From assembly GCA_045531285.1 (NCBI GenBank), contig JAZSDT010000177.1, positions 1-11,927 of the forward strand: DNA of 11,927 nucleotides, written 5' to 3'. The notes beneath the pieces were generated by a model, which saw only the letters and a program-made list of their open reading frames with translations, made no database searches and was not told where the DNA came from. This document shows, piece after piece, positions 1-7,060 of this stretch. The position numbers were made by a program, and so were the translations under genes. Each line of letters starts with the position of its first letter. The stretch's first letter is position 1. The stretch is from RGIG6353 sp045531285 (lineage in GTDB: Bacteria > Bacillota > Clostridia > Oscillospirales > SIG627).

Positions 1-1089
1 AACGTTCCCGAGGCAACGCCGAATAACATCGAAACGGTAACCCCCGATGAGCCTGAGGTGGTAACTCCCAATGAGCCTGAGGTCGTCACTCCCGATGAGC
101 CCGAAGTAGTAACTCCCAACGAGCCTGAGGCGGAAGAGCCCGAAGAAGACGTAATAATGCTCCCCGAGGCTGATGAGAATACGATAAAATATACTCTTGA
201 ACTTCCGGAAGATTTTATCTTCGGTTCATATACAGATCTTTATGAACCGCAAAACATAGTAGATTTTGATGAATTTGACTTTGGGGATAATGCTTTGAGA
301 ATAGAGTATTCTCTTCCTACGCTGACATCGTTACGCTGGTTCACCGCAGTTGCTTATATCGGAAACGGTATCCACAGTCTCGAGGAAGGCAAAGAAGCGT
401 ATAACAGGTATTGGGGCATTGAGGAACAGCCGTATTATGATAAATATAACCAAGAGCCTCCATTTGTGGTAGAGCCCAAGGTGGAAACCGAAGTAATTGA
501 CTACGATATAATCGGAAAAGATGTTCTGTATGATGTGGTTAATTTTAATGGGAAACCTCGTAACTATAACGACGCTTTAATAATTCAAAAGAGGTATATA
601 AACGGCAGATATGATGAAGAAAAAGTCATATATACGTTTCATTCACCGGATATGAGCAGAATGCTTTACGAGATAACTGTGCCAAGAGATTTTCCCGAAG
701 ATGAAAACAAAACTATGGATATGGACGTTTTGCAAATAATAGATGAAAATCATATCCTTGTAGAAATCTTGGCGGGCGAATATGGTTATGTCGGCGAATA
801 CGTAGATTTTATGTCATCTCGTTGCACATATATATTGGATTTAGAGTTAAATGAATGGCATCGTTTACTGCCGTTTGCATTCAATGCTGTAGTATCTCCG
901 GACGGAAAATATCTCGCATACTCTACTACGGATTTCAGCGGAACGTATGAAGCCTACTGGGATGACCGCGATCATATAAAAGGTGGTTATTATATAAAAG
1001 AAATGTCAACCGGAAAAACAGTATATTATCCCAATATAGAATCTGTTTGCGCCCCGTTCGATTGGATAAGTGCAGACGTGTTAAAATAA
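1..1089 (+). CDS. Partial acidic exported-type protein with EPEVVTP repeats and a TolB-like motif (5' end outside window)
   Basis: The frame is open from base 1 with no stop upstream, so the gene begins outside the window; an ATG-type start at 58 would cut into the repeat and is not credible. About 362 residues are visible. The first ~45 form a low-complexity acidic linker built from an eight-residue unit, EPEVVTP followed by N or D. A mixed, Tyr- and Asp-rich region follows. Near the C terminus (about window residue 297) is SPDGKYLAY, typical of TolB/WD40-like beta-propeller blades (PD40 type), and the protein ends soon after at TAA. I do not recognise the family. A linker of this kind just after a signal peptide, as in the two lipoproteins at 8361-10506, makes export likely, but the N terminus cannot be seen. 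A terminator follows directly. Confidence 0.8.
   Translation, partial: NVPEATPNNIETVTPDEPEVVTPNEPEVVTPDEPEVVTPNEPEAEEPEEDVIMLPEADENTIKYTLELPEDFIFGSYTDLYEPQNIVDFDEFDFGDNALRIEYSLPTLTSLRWFTAVAYIGNGIHSLEEGKEAYNRYWGIEEQPYYDKYNQEPPFVVEPKVETEVIDYDIIGKDVLYDVVNFNGKPRNYNDALIIQKRYINGRYDEEKVIYTFHSPDMSRMLYEITVPRDFPEDENKTMDMDVLQIIDENHILVEILAGEYGYVGEYVDFMSSRCTYILDLELNEWHRLLPFAFNAVVSPDGKYLAYSTTDFSGTYEAYWDDRDHIKGGYYIKEMSTGKTVYYPNIESVCAPFDWISADVLK
37..129 (+). repeat. 24-bp in-frame tandem repeat encoding EPEVVTP(N/D)
   Basis: Three full 24-bp units lie at 49-72, 73-96 and 97-120, with partial units on both sides (37-48 and 121-129). Each encodes Glu-Pro-Glu-Val-Val-Thr-Pro and then Asn or Asp, alternating N, D, N. 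Third-codon positions differ between copies while the protein is kept. That points to selection on the peptide or to older duplication rather than very recent slippage. The likely role is an extended spacer. Confidence 0.9.
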
Positions 1090-1124
1090 CAACAAAGAGA
1101 TGGCAAAAGCCATCTCTTTTGTTG
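1090..1124 (+). terminator. Rho-independent terminator after the partial gene
   Basis: GAGATGGC (1097-1104) pairs with GCCATCTC (1109-1116) around an AAAA loop. The stem extends through AAA/TTT and further A-T pairs with one bulged T. The hairpin starts one base after the TAA stop. The trailing tract TTTTGTTG is only moderately U-rich and its pairing is near symmetrical. Confidence 0.75.
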
Positions 1125-1190
1125 CTATGCTTAATGTTTTTCACAAGCCTCAGAATCACATTGTTTTGGTAGTATAGCTCCATTTTATTC

Positions 1191-1352
1191 AAAGCTTTGG
1201 ATAGGCGAGATTTGCCGGCGGCCGCTAGCCGCTTTTTTACCTTATAGGAAATTTCTTGATTATTACGCCCTCGCCGTCTCACTTTTTTGAACATATGCAA
1301 AGTTTTGGATAGGCGAGCATTGCCGGCGGTCGCTGACCGCTTTTATATAGCG
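1191..1352 (+). repeat. Structured intergenic repeat, copies A and B (108-bp spacing)
   Basis: Two copies of a dispersed repeat in forward orientation. Each has the core GGATAGGCGAG (1199 and 1307), then a TTGCC stretch, then a GC hairpin running into T residues. Copy A hairpin is GCGGC-cgcta-GCCGC (1218-1232) plus six T; copy B is GCGGT-cgctg-ACCGC (1326-1340) plus four T. A CTCGCC box at 1270-1275 is complementary to GGCGAG at 1312-1317, with 36 nt between. Copy A has no CTCGCC box upstream, so it looks truncated on its left. In the rest of this 415-bp gap, 1125-1190 and about 1355-1442 show nothing I can identify. Confidence 0.8.
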
Positions 1353-1442
1353 TTTGTATTATGAAGTTTGCGCATCCTTCTGAGTACACTATATTACACC
1401 TCGAGCATGACATACCCTTACATCTTTTTAAAAAACCAAAGG

Positions 1443-1471
1443 TTGACTTTTTCTTTAAAATGTAGTATACT
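1443..1471 (+). promoter_or_regulatory. Sigma-A-type promoter for secD-secF
   Basis: TTGACT (1443-1448), a 17-bp spacer and TATACT (1466-1471) are each one base from the housekeeping consensus. The predicted transcript starts near 1478. This leaves a leader of roughly 25 nt containing AGAAAGGA ahead of the secD ATG, which is too short for a riboswitch. Confidence 0.8.
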
Positions 1472-1504
1472 GTCAAAAGATTATTTTCAGAAAGGAATAT
1501 AAAA

Positions 1505-2776
1505 ATGGCTAAGAATTTAACTAAGCTTATATGCTCGTTGCTAATAATAGCTATAGCGGCATATATTGCGCTTTGCGGCATAGGAAAATTTATGCCCGGC
1601 GTTTTTGAAGAAGGTGCTATCCGCAAGGGTCTTGACCTTGCAGGAGGAACGTTGCTTGTTTACGAGCCCGACCTGGAGGATGCATCAAAGGTTGAGAGTG
1701 ATGACTATAATGCCGTTGTAGCCGTACTTACCAGAAGACTTTCAAAGGCAGGCTACACGGAAGCGTCTTTGACACAGCTTAAGGACGAGGGAAGAATACA
1801 AATCGAGATTCCCGAGGAGAAGGACATCAGCAAGGCAAGAGATCTTCTGGGAAACACAGGTGAGCTTACCTTCGTATCGGCTGACGGTACAGTGGTTCTC
1901 ACAGGAAGCGATATCAAGTCTGCAAAGAACATGTACGACTACGTGGACGAGAATTCAGTAGTTCCCGCACACTTTGTACAGCTGACGTTGAAATCGGATG
2001 CAGTAGATAAGTTTGCTGACGCAACACTTGCGGCATCAAGCAAGGAGAATATCTCAAGCGAAAAGAACTACATCAGAATTATGCTGGATGACGATGAGGT
2101 TTCAAAGCCTTACGTATGGGAACAGCTTGTGCTTGAGGACGTAGTTATAACAGGTAACTTTACCGAGGAAAGCGCAAAGGACCTTGCAAGCATCATCAGC
2201 TCGGGTCAGCTTCCCTTCAAGCTCAGAGAAATACGTGCCGATACCGTCGGCCCCACACTTGGCGAAAAGGCTCTTGAAACAGCAATAATGGCAGGAGCAA
2301 TAGGAATTGCACTTGTAGCACTCTTTATGATTATCGTTTACAGACTTCCCGGTTTTGTATCGGTAATAGCTCTTGCAGCTTATATGGCAATTGAAGCCAT
2401 CGTATTGGTTGTGACAAAGGTGAACCTTTCACTTCCCGGAGTGGCAGGTATAGTCCTGTCCATAGGTATGGCAGTAGACGCCAACGTAATTATAAATGAG
2501 CGTATAAAGGAAGAAATACGCGCGGGCAAGGGAACTATCTCGGCTGTTAAGTCGGGATTCAAGGGAGCCTTTACGTCAATTGTAGACAGTAACGTTACCA
2601 CTATCATTGCCTCTGTAGTGCTTTGGATATTCGGTACAGGTACGGTACAGGGCTTTGCAATAACACTGTTTATCGGTATCGTAGCATCTATGTTCACCGC
2701 TCTTGTTGTTACACGCTTTATAATGACCACCGTTGCAAAGCTTGGCTTGACAAATCCCAAGCTTTACGGAATATAA
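1505..2776 (+). CDS. secD: Protein translocase subunit SecD
   Basis: SecD is the membrane subunit that, with SecF, uses the proton gradient to help the Sec translocon pull proteins across the membrane. The 423-residue product has an N-terminal membrane helix (about residues 7-29), then the conserved GLDLAGG motif (42-48) and an extracytoplasmic domain to about 250. Several C-terminal membrane helices follow. The fourth-helix signature GMAVDANVIINERI keeps the aspartate (D325) that serves proton movement in this family. The later motif SNVTTIIA and the GTGTVQGFA stretch are also typical. The ATG has AGAAAGGA about 7 nt upstream and a near-consensus promoter. secF begins 16 nt after the stop, so the pair is an operon. 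Length is normal for Firmicutes with separate SecD and SecF; many other bacteria, such as Bacillus, have them fused. Confidence 0.95.
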   Translation: MAKNLTKLICSLLIIAIAAYIALCGIGKFMPGVFEEGAIRKGLDLAGGTLLVYEPDLEDASKVESDDYNAVVAVLTRRLSKAGYTEASLTQLKDEGRIQIEIPEEKDISKARDLLGNTGELTFVSADGTVVLTGSDIKSAKNMYDYVDENSVVPAHFVQLTLKSDAVDKFADATLAASSKENISSEKNYIRIMLDDDEVSKPYVWEQLVLEDVVITGNFTEESAKDLASIISSGQLPFKLREIRADTVGPTLGEKALETAIMAGAIGIALVALFMIIVYRLPGFVSVIALAAYMAIEAIVLVVTKVNLSLPGVAGIVLSIGMAVDANVIINERIKEEIRAGKGTISAVKSGFKGAFTSIVDSNVTTIIASVVLWIFGTGTVQGFAITLFIGIVASMFTALVVTRFIMTTVAKLGLTNPKLYGI

Positions 2777-2792
2777 AAAAGGAGGGGATATA

Positions 2793-3692
2793 ATGAAACT
2801 GATTACAAAAGACCAAATGGAAATAGTCGGACTTCGCAAGCTTTGGCTTATCATTGCGGCAGCCGCTATTATTATCGGCGTTGTGTTCATGGTTGTTAAC
2901 GGCTTTAATTTCGATACCGACTTTGCAGGCGGAGTATCCCTTCAGTACGACCTTCATACCGCTCTTGACAAAGCGGAGCTTGATTCGGTACGCAGTCTTG
3001 TTAACGCTGTTGACGGCATTACTGTTACTTCTCTTCAGAAGTCCGGTGACGATTCAAGCTGTGTTATCATCAAGGCGGCAGACACGACTCCCGAGGTTAT
3101 TGCCAAGGTTTACGAGGCGTTAAATAACGTTTACGGAAGCACAACACCCGTTGAGGTGCTTTCGGAATCAAGAATCAGTGCTTCGGTTTCGGATGAGATA
3201 AAGCAATCGGCTGTTGTGGCAACGTCCATTGCAGTAGTGTTGATGCTTGTGTACATTGCCGTTCGCTTTGAGCTCAGATCTGCTTTTGCGGCAGTGCTCT
3301 GCCTGATTCACGACATCTTTATCGTTTTCGCTTCATACTCTATATTCGGAATTCCGGTAAGCTCAAATCTTATTGCCGTAATGCTCACCATTCTCGGTTA
3401 CTCTATCAATGCTACTATTATCCTCTTTGACAGAGTTCGTGAGAATCGCAGAAAAATGGGCAGAACAGATTTTGGCGTTATAATTAATGTCAGTGTGCGT
3501 CAGACTCTTATGCGTTCTGTTAACACTACCATTACCACTCTCTTTACAATTGGAATGATATACGTTCTCGGTGTTCACTCTATAAAGGAATTTGCACTTC
3601 CCATCATGGTTGGTATAGTTGCAGGTCTTTACTCCTCCATATTCCTTTCGGGCTCATTCTGGTATATCTTTTCTAAGAAAAAGGGAAATTAA
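2793..3692 (+). CDS. secF: Protein translocase subunit SecF
   Basis: SecF partners SecD in the Sec accessory complex. The product is 299 residues with a first membrane helix at about 18-36, then DTDFAGG (41-47), an extracytoplasmic domain to about 145, and five C-terminal helices. The signature GYSINATIILFDRVREN is clear, but the usual SecF aspartate (SINDT) is alanine here, A207. The later LMRSVNTT motif keeps the arginine (R241) regarded as functionally important. A strong GGAGGGG site lies just upstream of the ATG. A good terminator follows the stop, so the operon probably ends here. The family call is firm; the effect of the Asp-to-Ala change is unknown and it may be common among relatives. 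Confidence 0.95.
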   Translation: MKLITKDQMEIVGLRKLWLIIAAAAIIIGVVFMVVNGFNFDTDFAGGVSLQYDLHTALDKAELDSVRSLVNAVDGITVTSLQKSGDDSSCVIIKAADTTPEVIAKVYEALNNVYGSTTPVEVLSESRISASVSDEIKQSAVVATSIAVVLMLVYIAVRFELRSAFAAVLCLIHDIFIVFASYSIFGIPVSSNLIAVMLTILGYSINATIILFDRVRENRRKMGRTDFGVIINVSVRQTLMRSVNTTITTLFTIGMIYVLGVHSIKEFALPIMVGIVAGLYSSIFLSGSFWYIFSKKKGN

Positions 3693-3708
3693 GAATTAAA
3701 ACAAAGAA

Positions 3709-3751
3709 CCTCGCATATAATTACAAAAAATTATATGCGAGGGATTTTTTT
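3709..3751 (+). terminator. Rho-independent terminator of secD-secF
   Basis: A perfect 14-bp stem: CCTCGCATATAATT (3709-3722) with AATTATATGCGAGG (3729-3742), loop acaaaa, then a run of seven T at 3745-3751. The 3' arm also carries the GAGGG that could serve as ribosome binding site for the small gene starting at 3750. Confidence 0.9.
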
Positions 3752-3920
3752 GCCAAAAAAGCTTATTGTAGTAATCATTTGTTTCATAATAGCCTTGCTC
3801 TCGGCAAGACGGGAAAATACAAGCCTTGAGGAAGCGGAGTCAAGACTTATTTCAAAAATGCTTGAAAACGAGAAGGTAGTAGAGGTATTTTCCATGGATG
3901 ACAGGGGAGTGGAGACTTGA
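3750..3920 (+). CDS. Small hypothetical membrane-anchored protein upstream of the M50 protease
   Basis: Starting at TTG 3750 the product is 56 residues. It has basic N-terminal residues (PKK), one hydrophobic segment (LIVVIICFIIALL), then an Arg-containing stop-transfer and a charged tail rich in Glu and Lys (SLEEAESRLISKMLENEK). An in-frame ATG at 3735 would add five residues but sits inside the terminator stem with no binding site. The TTG has GAGGG six bases upstream. Its TGA stop overlaps the TTG start of the M50 protease in TTGA (3917-3920), which implies translational coupling and argues that the reading frame is real. I do not recognise a family. A helper or anchor for the protease is inference from position only. 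Confidence 0.5.
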   Translation: MPKKLIVVIICFIIALLSARRENTSLEEAESRLISKMLENEKVVEVFSMDDRGVET

Positions 3921-4528
3921 AGATACGTGTGGAGATGTCCTTTGTTATAACTCTTGCAACTCTTTTTATTACAAACGAGGCAAAATTTGTCCTGTTTATG
4001 CTGTTCTCGGCATTTGTGCACGAGGCAGGGCACGTTGTTATGCTCAGGGCATTCGGCGTTCGTGCAAAGGCTATTGTGCTGGGACTTTTCGGAGGCACAT
4101 TGATATTGGAAAAAAAGCTTATCAGCTATCCCAAGGAGGCTGCAGTGGCTCTTTCGGGCTCTTTGGTCAATCTGGCTTTTGCGGTCTTGTTTTTCATTCT
4201 TCTGAGAAACGGTTTTACTGCAGAGCTGTTTTTCCTTATGCTGTCCAATGCTTTGTACGGAATATTCAATCTTTTGCCCATATCCAATCTTGACGGAGGG
4301 GCAGCACTGACAGCATTGCTTGCAACAAAAAAAGAGCTGTACGATGCCGAAAGGACTGTACGTATCCTTTCACGCATTACGCTCTTTTTACTTGCACTTT
4401 TTTCTTTGTATCTTGTTTCGGTGTCGGCGTTTAATATCTCACTGTTTGTTGTAACCTTGCTTTTTTATGCAGAAAGTACGGAAGGTCATATCATATCGGG
4501 ATATGAATTCTGCCGTAAGACCTCGTAG
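3917..4528 (+). CDS. M50-family site-2-type intramembrane metalloprotease (SpoIVFB-like)
   Basis: A membrane zinc protease expected to cut substrates within or next to the membrane. The zinc motif HEAGH is at 35-39, with glutamate E36 as catalytic residue. NLDGG, holding the third zinc ligand D126, follows a second pair of hydrophobic segments. Roughly five hydrophobic stretches cover most of the 203 residues. B. subtilis SpoIVFB is longer and carries a CBS domain that is absent here, so this is a minimal member and a sporulation role cannot be assumed. I chose the TTG start because GGGGAG lies 7 bases before it and it overlaps the preceding stop; the in-frame ATG at 3935 has its GGAG directly abutting. 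The 3' end overlaps trmL on the other strand by 43 bp. Confidence 0.85.
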   Translation: MKIRVEMSFVITLATLFITNEAKFVLFMLFSAFVHEAGHVVMLRAFGVRAKAIVLGLFGGTLILEKKLISYPKEAAVALSGSLVNLAFAVLFFILLRNGFTAELFFLMLSNALYGIFNLLPISNLDGGAALTALLATKKELYDAERTVRILSRITLFLLALFSLYLVSVSAFNISLFVVTLLFYAESTEGHIISGYEFCRKTS

Positions 4529-4950
4529 ACTGCAACGGCGGCAGAGTTTGACAGATTAAGGCATCTCAAATCGTTTTTCATGGGTATACGTACGGCACTG
4601 TCACGATGTGCGTCTATCAACTCCTTTGGTAGACCTTTTGTTTCTTTGCCGAATATGAGATAAACGTTTCCTTCGTATTTTACGTCGGCAAAGGATTTGT
4701 CGGTTTTTGTGGTAAAGAAGAAGTAGTTGCCTTGAGTTTTTTCAAAAAACTCCTCAATCGAGGAATATCGGTGTACGTCTAGCTTATCCCAGTAATCCAG
4801 CCCGGCTCTTTTCAGCTTTGCGCTGTCAAGCTCAAAGCCCAGAGGCTCAATAAGGTGAAGACTTGCACCGGTCACAGCACAGGTACGTGCTATATTGCCT
4901 GTGTTCTGTGGTATTTCAGGCTCGTGTAAAACAATATTTATATGAAGCAT
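4486..4950 (-). CDS. trmL: tRNA (cytidine(34)-2'-O)-methyltransferase, SPOUT family
   Basis: TrmL methylates the 2'-OH of the wobble nucleotide 34 in certain leucine tRNAs, using S-adenosylmethionine. The 154-residue product is full length for the family. Motifs in order: EPEIPQNTGNIARTC (10-24, conserved N16 and R22), LIEPLGF (33-39), FGKETKGLP (100-108), and IPM with RCLNLSNS (122-136), which form the knotted SAM-binding fold. The start at 4950 begins MLHINIVLHEPE as expected and has AAAGGAA about 7 bases upstream. A longer in-frame extension to 5052 has no such site and runs into the promoter region. The gene is divergent from the acyl ligase and convergent with the M50 protease gene. Confidence 0.92.
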   Translation of the reverse strand: MLHINIVLHEPEIPQNTGNIARTCAVTGASLHLIEPLGFELDSAKLKRAGLDYWDKLDVHRYSSIEEFFEKTQGNYFFFTTKTDKSFADVKYEGNVYLIFGKETKGLPKELIDAHRDSAVRIPMKNDLRCLNLSNSAAVAVYEVLRQNSYPDMI

Positions 4951-4984
4951 ACAAGCGTTCCTTTCGACTTTTTCTGACCTTATC

Positions 4985-5013
4985 ATATTAACACATTGTT
5001 TCGGGATTGTAAA
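4985..5013 (-). promoter_or_regulatory. Probable promoter for trmL
   Basis: Read on the minus strand: TTTACA (5013-5008), 17-bp spacer, TAATAT (4990-4985). The match to consensus is moderate. It lies about 35 bases upstream of the trmL start and back to back with the ligase promoter. Confidence 0.5.
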
Positions 5014-5040
5014 GGCAAAAGCAAAAATTTTAAACAAATC

Positions 5041-5069
5041 TTGACAAATCACATAATAAACAATATAAT
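5041..5069 (+). promoter_or_regulatory. Consensus sigma-A promoter for the ligase-ACP-cyclophilin operon
   Basis: TTGACA (5041-5046), exactly 17 bp, then TATAAT (5064-5069): a perfect match in both hexamers. The predicted start near 5076 gives a leader of about 20 nt containing AGAAAGGAG. High constitutive expression is expected. Confidence 0.9.
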
Positions 5070-5095
5070 AAACAGAGGAACAGAAAGGAGAAATT

Positions 5096-6802
5096 ATGAA
5101 AAAAGGATATCCTGATTATGAACGCAGACCTTTTTCCGATCTGAAAGAGCTTCTGAAATCAGCAGCCGAGCTTATGCCCGATAAGACATATCTCAAATAT
5201 AAGGGCAAGGAGAAGGGCGAGATTATTGACGTAAGTTATCTTGACTTTGATAAATATACAGACAGACTTGGAACCGCTTTTTATTCTCTTGGACTTAAGG
5301 GTAAGAAGATTGCCGTAATAGGCGAGACCTCGAAGGAGTGGATAGCTACTTACCTTGCAACAGTCAACGGCGGTTCAATTATTGTGCCTCTTGACAAAGA
5401 GCTTACCGAGGACGAAATAGGCAAATTCCTGGAGCTTGCCGAGGTTTCCGCAGTTGTTTATTCCGAACGCTTCCAGCCGTATTTTGAGAGCCTTGCGGAC
5501 AAAGGCGGCATTTCATATTTCATAAGAATCGGAGACTACGATTCAACAAAGCAAAAGAACGAAAACTTCCTTACCACAGCAGAGCTTGTGGAACGAGGAA
5601 AGAGACTGCTGAGCGAGGGCTTTACCGAATATACGGATTTTCAAATAGACGTACACGAGGATGCTATAATTATTTTCACCTCGGGTACTACAGGTACGTC
5701 GAAGGGTGTTGTTCTCTCTCAGAATAACATCGTTTCTGCAGTGCGTTCATCGGCACGTATGCTTGATTTTACCGAGAAGGACGTGGTTATGTCCGTACTT
5801 CCGTTACATCACACCTATGAGATGACCTGCGGTATACTTACTCCCGTACTTGTGGGTGCAACCGTCAGCATCAACGACAGTATGAAGTATCTTACAAAGA
5901 ATCTTCAGCTGTTCAAGCCTACGGCGATGATACTTGTTCCTCTTTTTGTTACCACAGTGTACAAAAGAATATGGGATACTGCATCCAAAAACAACCAGAC
6001 CAAAAAGCTTAAGCGAGGCATTGCAATAAGCAACGTTCTCAGACATGCAAACATTGACCTTCGTTCCACGTTCTTTGGACAGGTAAACGCGGCTTTCGGC
6101 GGCAGACTTAAGAAGATCGTATGCGGGGGTGCTGCTCTGTCTCCCGAATACGTCAAGGGCTTTGATGAGCTGGGAATCAATCTTGTACAGGGCTACGGTA
6201 TTACCGAATGCTCACCTCTTGTATCGGTGTGTCCGTTCCATTGGAAGAAATATGCTTCGGTGGGACTTCCCGTTCATGACGTAGAGGTCAAGATAGACAA
6301 GCTTTCACCGGAAGATACCGAGGGAGAAATTATTGTAAGAGGTCCAAACGTTATGAAGGGCTATTACAACGCTCCCGAGCTTACCGCACAGGTCATTGAC
6401 GAGGACGGTTGGTTTTCAACGGGCGATATAGGTTACATTGACGAGGACGGCTTTATATACATTACAGGCAGAAAGAAGAATATAATTATTCTTGACAACG
6501 GTAAAAACGTATTCCCCGAGGAATTGGAGGAACACATTTACAGAATAGAGCTTGTGTCGGAATGTATCGTACTGGGCAAGCCCAACGCTTCGGGCGATAC
6601 GGTAATTACTGCCCAGATATTCCCCAATTTTGATTTAGCAAAAGAAAAGGGAATAGAGGATATTTCACAAATCAAGGACATTATTAAGGCGGAAATCCAA
6701 GAGCTCAATAAGAAGCTTCCGATTTTTAAGCAGATCAGAGGCATTGAGATAAGAAAAACTGAATTTGAAAAAACTACAACGAAAAAGATTAAAAGAATCT
6801 AA
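5096..6802 (+). CDS. AMP-dependent acyl-activating enzyme (long-chain acyl-CoA/acyl-ACP synthetase-like)
   Basis: A member of the adenylate-forming superfamily, which activates a carboxylic acid with ATP to an acyl-adenylate and transfers it to a thiol. The 568 residues carry the core motifs in order: P-loop-like FTSGTTGTSKGV from residue 194, GYGITECSP from 366, STGDIGY with D444, GRKKNIII and NVFPEELEE after it, and a C-terminal TTTKKIKR in which K564 sits at the catalytic lysine position. The usual glycine before that lysine is replaced by lysine. Overall layout resembles FadD/long-chain acyl-CoA synthetases (COG1022). An acyl carrier protein starts 12 nt downstream, so the acceptor may be ACP rather than CoA; that is inference from context. 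Substrate chain length cannot be read from the sequence. Confidence 0.88.
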   Translation: MKKGYPDYERRPFSDLKELLKSAAELMPDKTYLKYKGKEKGEIIDVSYLDFDKYTDRLGTAFYSLGLKGKKIAVIGETSKEWIATYLATVNGGSIIVPLDKELTEDEIGKFLELAEVSAVVYSERFQPYFESLADKGGISYFIRIGDYDSTKQKNENFLTTAELVERGKRLLSEGFTEYTDFQIDVHEDAIIIFTSGTTGTSKGVVLSQNNIVSAVRSSARMLDFTEKDVVMSVLPLHHTYEMTCGILTPVLVGATVSINDSMKYLTKNLQLFKPTAMILVPLFVTTVYKRIWDTASKNNQTKKLKRGIAISNVLRHANIDLRSTFFGQVNAAFGGRLKKIVCGGAALSPEYVKGFDELGINLVQGYGITECSPLVSVCPFHWKKYASVGLPVHDVEVKIDKLSPEDTEGEIIVRGPNVMKGYYNAPELTAQVIDEDGWFSTGDIGYIDEDGFIYITGRKKNIIILDNGKNVFPEELEEHIYRIELVSECIVLGKPNASGDTVITAQIFPNFDLAKEKGIEDISQIKDIIKAEIQELNKKLPIFKQIRGIEIRKTEFEKTTTKKIKRI

Positions 6803-6814
6803 AGGAGAATGACT

Positions 6815-7045
6815 ATGTTTGAAGAAATCAAAACAGCACTTGAAGAGGAGCTTGACGTTCCTTCTGAGCTTATAACACTTGATGCGGAGTTTATTAACGA
6901 CCTTAAGCTTAACTCACTTGAGCTTGCAGACCTTGTAGTACTTTGCGAGGACAAGTTTGGAGTTGAAATCGAAGAGCAGGACATCCACACACTTCTCAGT
7001 GTGGGCGACCTTGTTGAATACCTTGAAGCAAGAGTTGAAAAGTAA
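6815..7045 (+). CDS. Acyl carrier protein (dedicated type)
   Basis: A small acidic four-helix carrier that holds acyl groups on a phosphopantetheine arm. The 76-residue product has the family pattern around Ser34, in DLKLNSLELADLVVLCEDKF. The residue before the serine is Asn instead of the usual Asp (DSL). Start choice: ATG 6815 lies 7 bases after AAAGGAG, while ATG 6809 is too close to it. It lies between the acyl-activating enzyme (12-nt gap) and the cyclophilin (15-nt gap) in one operon. Together with the Asn variant, this suggests a carrier paired with the ligase rather than the housekeeping fatty-acid ACP, though the latter is not excluded. Confidence 0.88.
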   Translation: MFEEIKTALEEELDVPSELITLDAEFINDLKLNSLELADLVVLCEDKFGVEIEEQDIHTLLSVGDLVEYLEARVEK

Positions 7046-7060
7046 GGAAGGAAACAGACA

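Noticed and set aside
1125..1504. Riboswitch or structured leader before secD
   Set aside because: The promoter at 1443-1471 leaves a leader of only about 25 nt, and the structured region upstream belongs to the dispersed repeat.
935..1626. Minus-strand frames of 121 and 115 residues around the partial gene and secD start
   Set aside because: They run antisense through coding sequence, repeats and the secD promoter, with no binding site and no recognisable protein features.
3750..3920. Resemblance of the small protein's charged tail to SpoIIIAG or a SpoIVFA remnant
   Set aside because: Only a vague Glu/Leu pattern is shared. The protein is far shorter and lacks any domain of either family.
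3898..4293. 131-residue frame overlapping the M50 protease
   Set aside because: Cys- and Arg-rich out-of-frame shadow; the HEAGH and NLDGG motifs belong to the other frame.
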